A DNA stretch of 64,000 nt from DATFVJ01 sp963826515 (GTDB lineage Bacteria > Actinomycetota > Actinomycetes > Streptosporangiales > Streptosporangiaceae), in the NCBI GenBank assembly GCA_963826515.1, contig CAWGXI010000007.1, positions 161,485 through 225,484 of the forward strand, written 5' to 3'. Made by a program: the position numbers and the translations under genes. The notes under the pieces were generated by a model, which did no database searches, was not told the DNA's origin, and saw nothing but the letters and a program-made list of their open reading frames with translations. Within the stretch, counting starts at the first letter, position 1. Every line of letters begins with the position of its first letter. Shown one piece after another: positions 63,579-64,000 of this stretch.

Positions 63579-64000
63579 TTGCGTTACCATCGTACCTTCG
63601 GACTGAACGCCGAACAACTCGATGAGCTTGAGGTGCGCATCGAAGATATCCTGTCCGGACCGTGGGATAAGGGAATCGGGCGGCCGAAGAGCCTCTCGCT
63701 GCGGGAAGCGATCATGGTCACGTTGCTGTACAAACGGCAGAATATGGTCGAAGAAGTCATTGCCGATCTTTTGGCGTCTCCCAGGCTACCGTCTCTGACA
63801 TCATCACAGACTTCACCCCGCTGATCGCTCAGGCAACCGAGGAGTTCCGGCCGGACGCAGAGGAGGCGAAGCAGATGACCCGCGGCCGGCTCTGCGCTGG
63901 TAGACGGCACTTTGTGGCCGTGCTGGTCGTGGGATATCGCGCCCGAAATGTGGGCTGGGAAATACAAAACTACGGGCCATGGGAGCCTCATTATCGGCGA
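63579..64000 (+). mobile_element. IS5-like DDE transposase, cut by window edge, two frameshifts
   Basis: TTG 63579 behind GGAGGAG: LRYHRTFGLNAEQLDELEVR, GRPKSLSLREAIMVTLLYKR, QNMVEEVIADLL; then in the next frame GVSQATVSDIITDFTPLIAQ, ATEEFRPDAEEAKQMTRGR; then in a third SALVDGTLWPCWSWDIAPEM, WAGKYKTTGHGSLIIG (first catalytic Asp). One base is missing near 63775 and one C is extra near 63890. The rest lies beyond the window. Confidence 0.8.

Overview
The window comes from a high-GC actinomycete. Evidence is the GatCAB amidotransferase operon, the ilvB-ilvN-ilvC order, long-form SerA, leaderless-looking leader peptides, mycothiol-type DinB proteins, GntR/UTRA regulators and actinobacterial transposases. 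A Streptosporangiales-like soil lineage is my guess; sequence alone does not settle the genus.

Region 1 (about 1-27 kb) is core genome, almost all on the plus strand: the 3' part of ligA, a c-di-GMP GGDEF-EAL protein, an SDR (minus strand), gatC-gatA-gatB, a second GGDEF-EAL protein with a degenerate GGDEF motif, then a branched-chain amino-acid block: ilvB, ilvN, ilvC, a second acetolactate-synthase-like gene, serA, a small ORF, leuB, ilvE, a membrane protein and cimA. Three transcription units here (ilvBNC, leuB, cimA) share one architecture: a 15-bp palindrome TCTC-N7-GAGA, a promoter placed so that the leader ORF would be leaderless or nearly so, a short leader peptide with branched-chain codons, and a hairpin. 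Before ilvB and cimA the hairpin is a textbook intrinsic terminator, so both look attenuated. The cimA leader has Thr-Ile-Ile and the ilvB leader has Val-Ile-Leu-Val-Leu, matching the pathway end products.

Region 2 (27-49 kb) is a mosaic. A roughly 170-240-bp hairpin-bearing dispersed repeat occurs at least six times in the same orientation, and modules lie between the copies: a CYTH protein with a RelE/Phd toxin-antitoxin pair; a tightly overlapping exopolysaccharide operon (response regulator, microproteins, epimerase, UDP-sugar dehydrogenase, processive GT2, NodB-like deacetylase); a DinB-like protein; a Uma2 nuclease. Two copies of the repeat are preceded by diverged copies of the 3' end of cimA, which suggests that the end of cimA is an insertion or recombination site. 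The region also holds gene remnants (enoyl-CoA hydratase, sigma factor, ClC channel, sensor kinase, a tRNA-Tyr 3' part) and intact PRiA4_ORF3, TPR/Zn-finger and baeRF3 genes.

Region 3 (49-64 kb) holds a WxL/DUF916-type surface-protein locus with a degraded paralogous copy, an RsbW-like ATPase divergent from a GntR regulator with three tandem operators, a HAD hydrolase, a lipoprotein/membrane protein pair, a DUF389 protein, and many transposase remnants (IS1634-, ISKra4-, IS481-, ISAzo13-like). At the right edge are an intact IS30 transposase and an IS5-like one.

Two features run through the window. Short tandem repeats (13-19 bp units) sit at or just after the 3' ends of core genes. Single-base, nearly always +1, frameshifts interrupt otherwise well-conserved genes (ligA tail, cimA, ClC, DUF389, transposase). 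The latter may be consensus errors in the assembly or real decay, so conclusions about broken genes should be read with that in mind.
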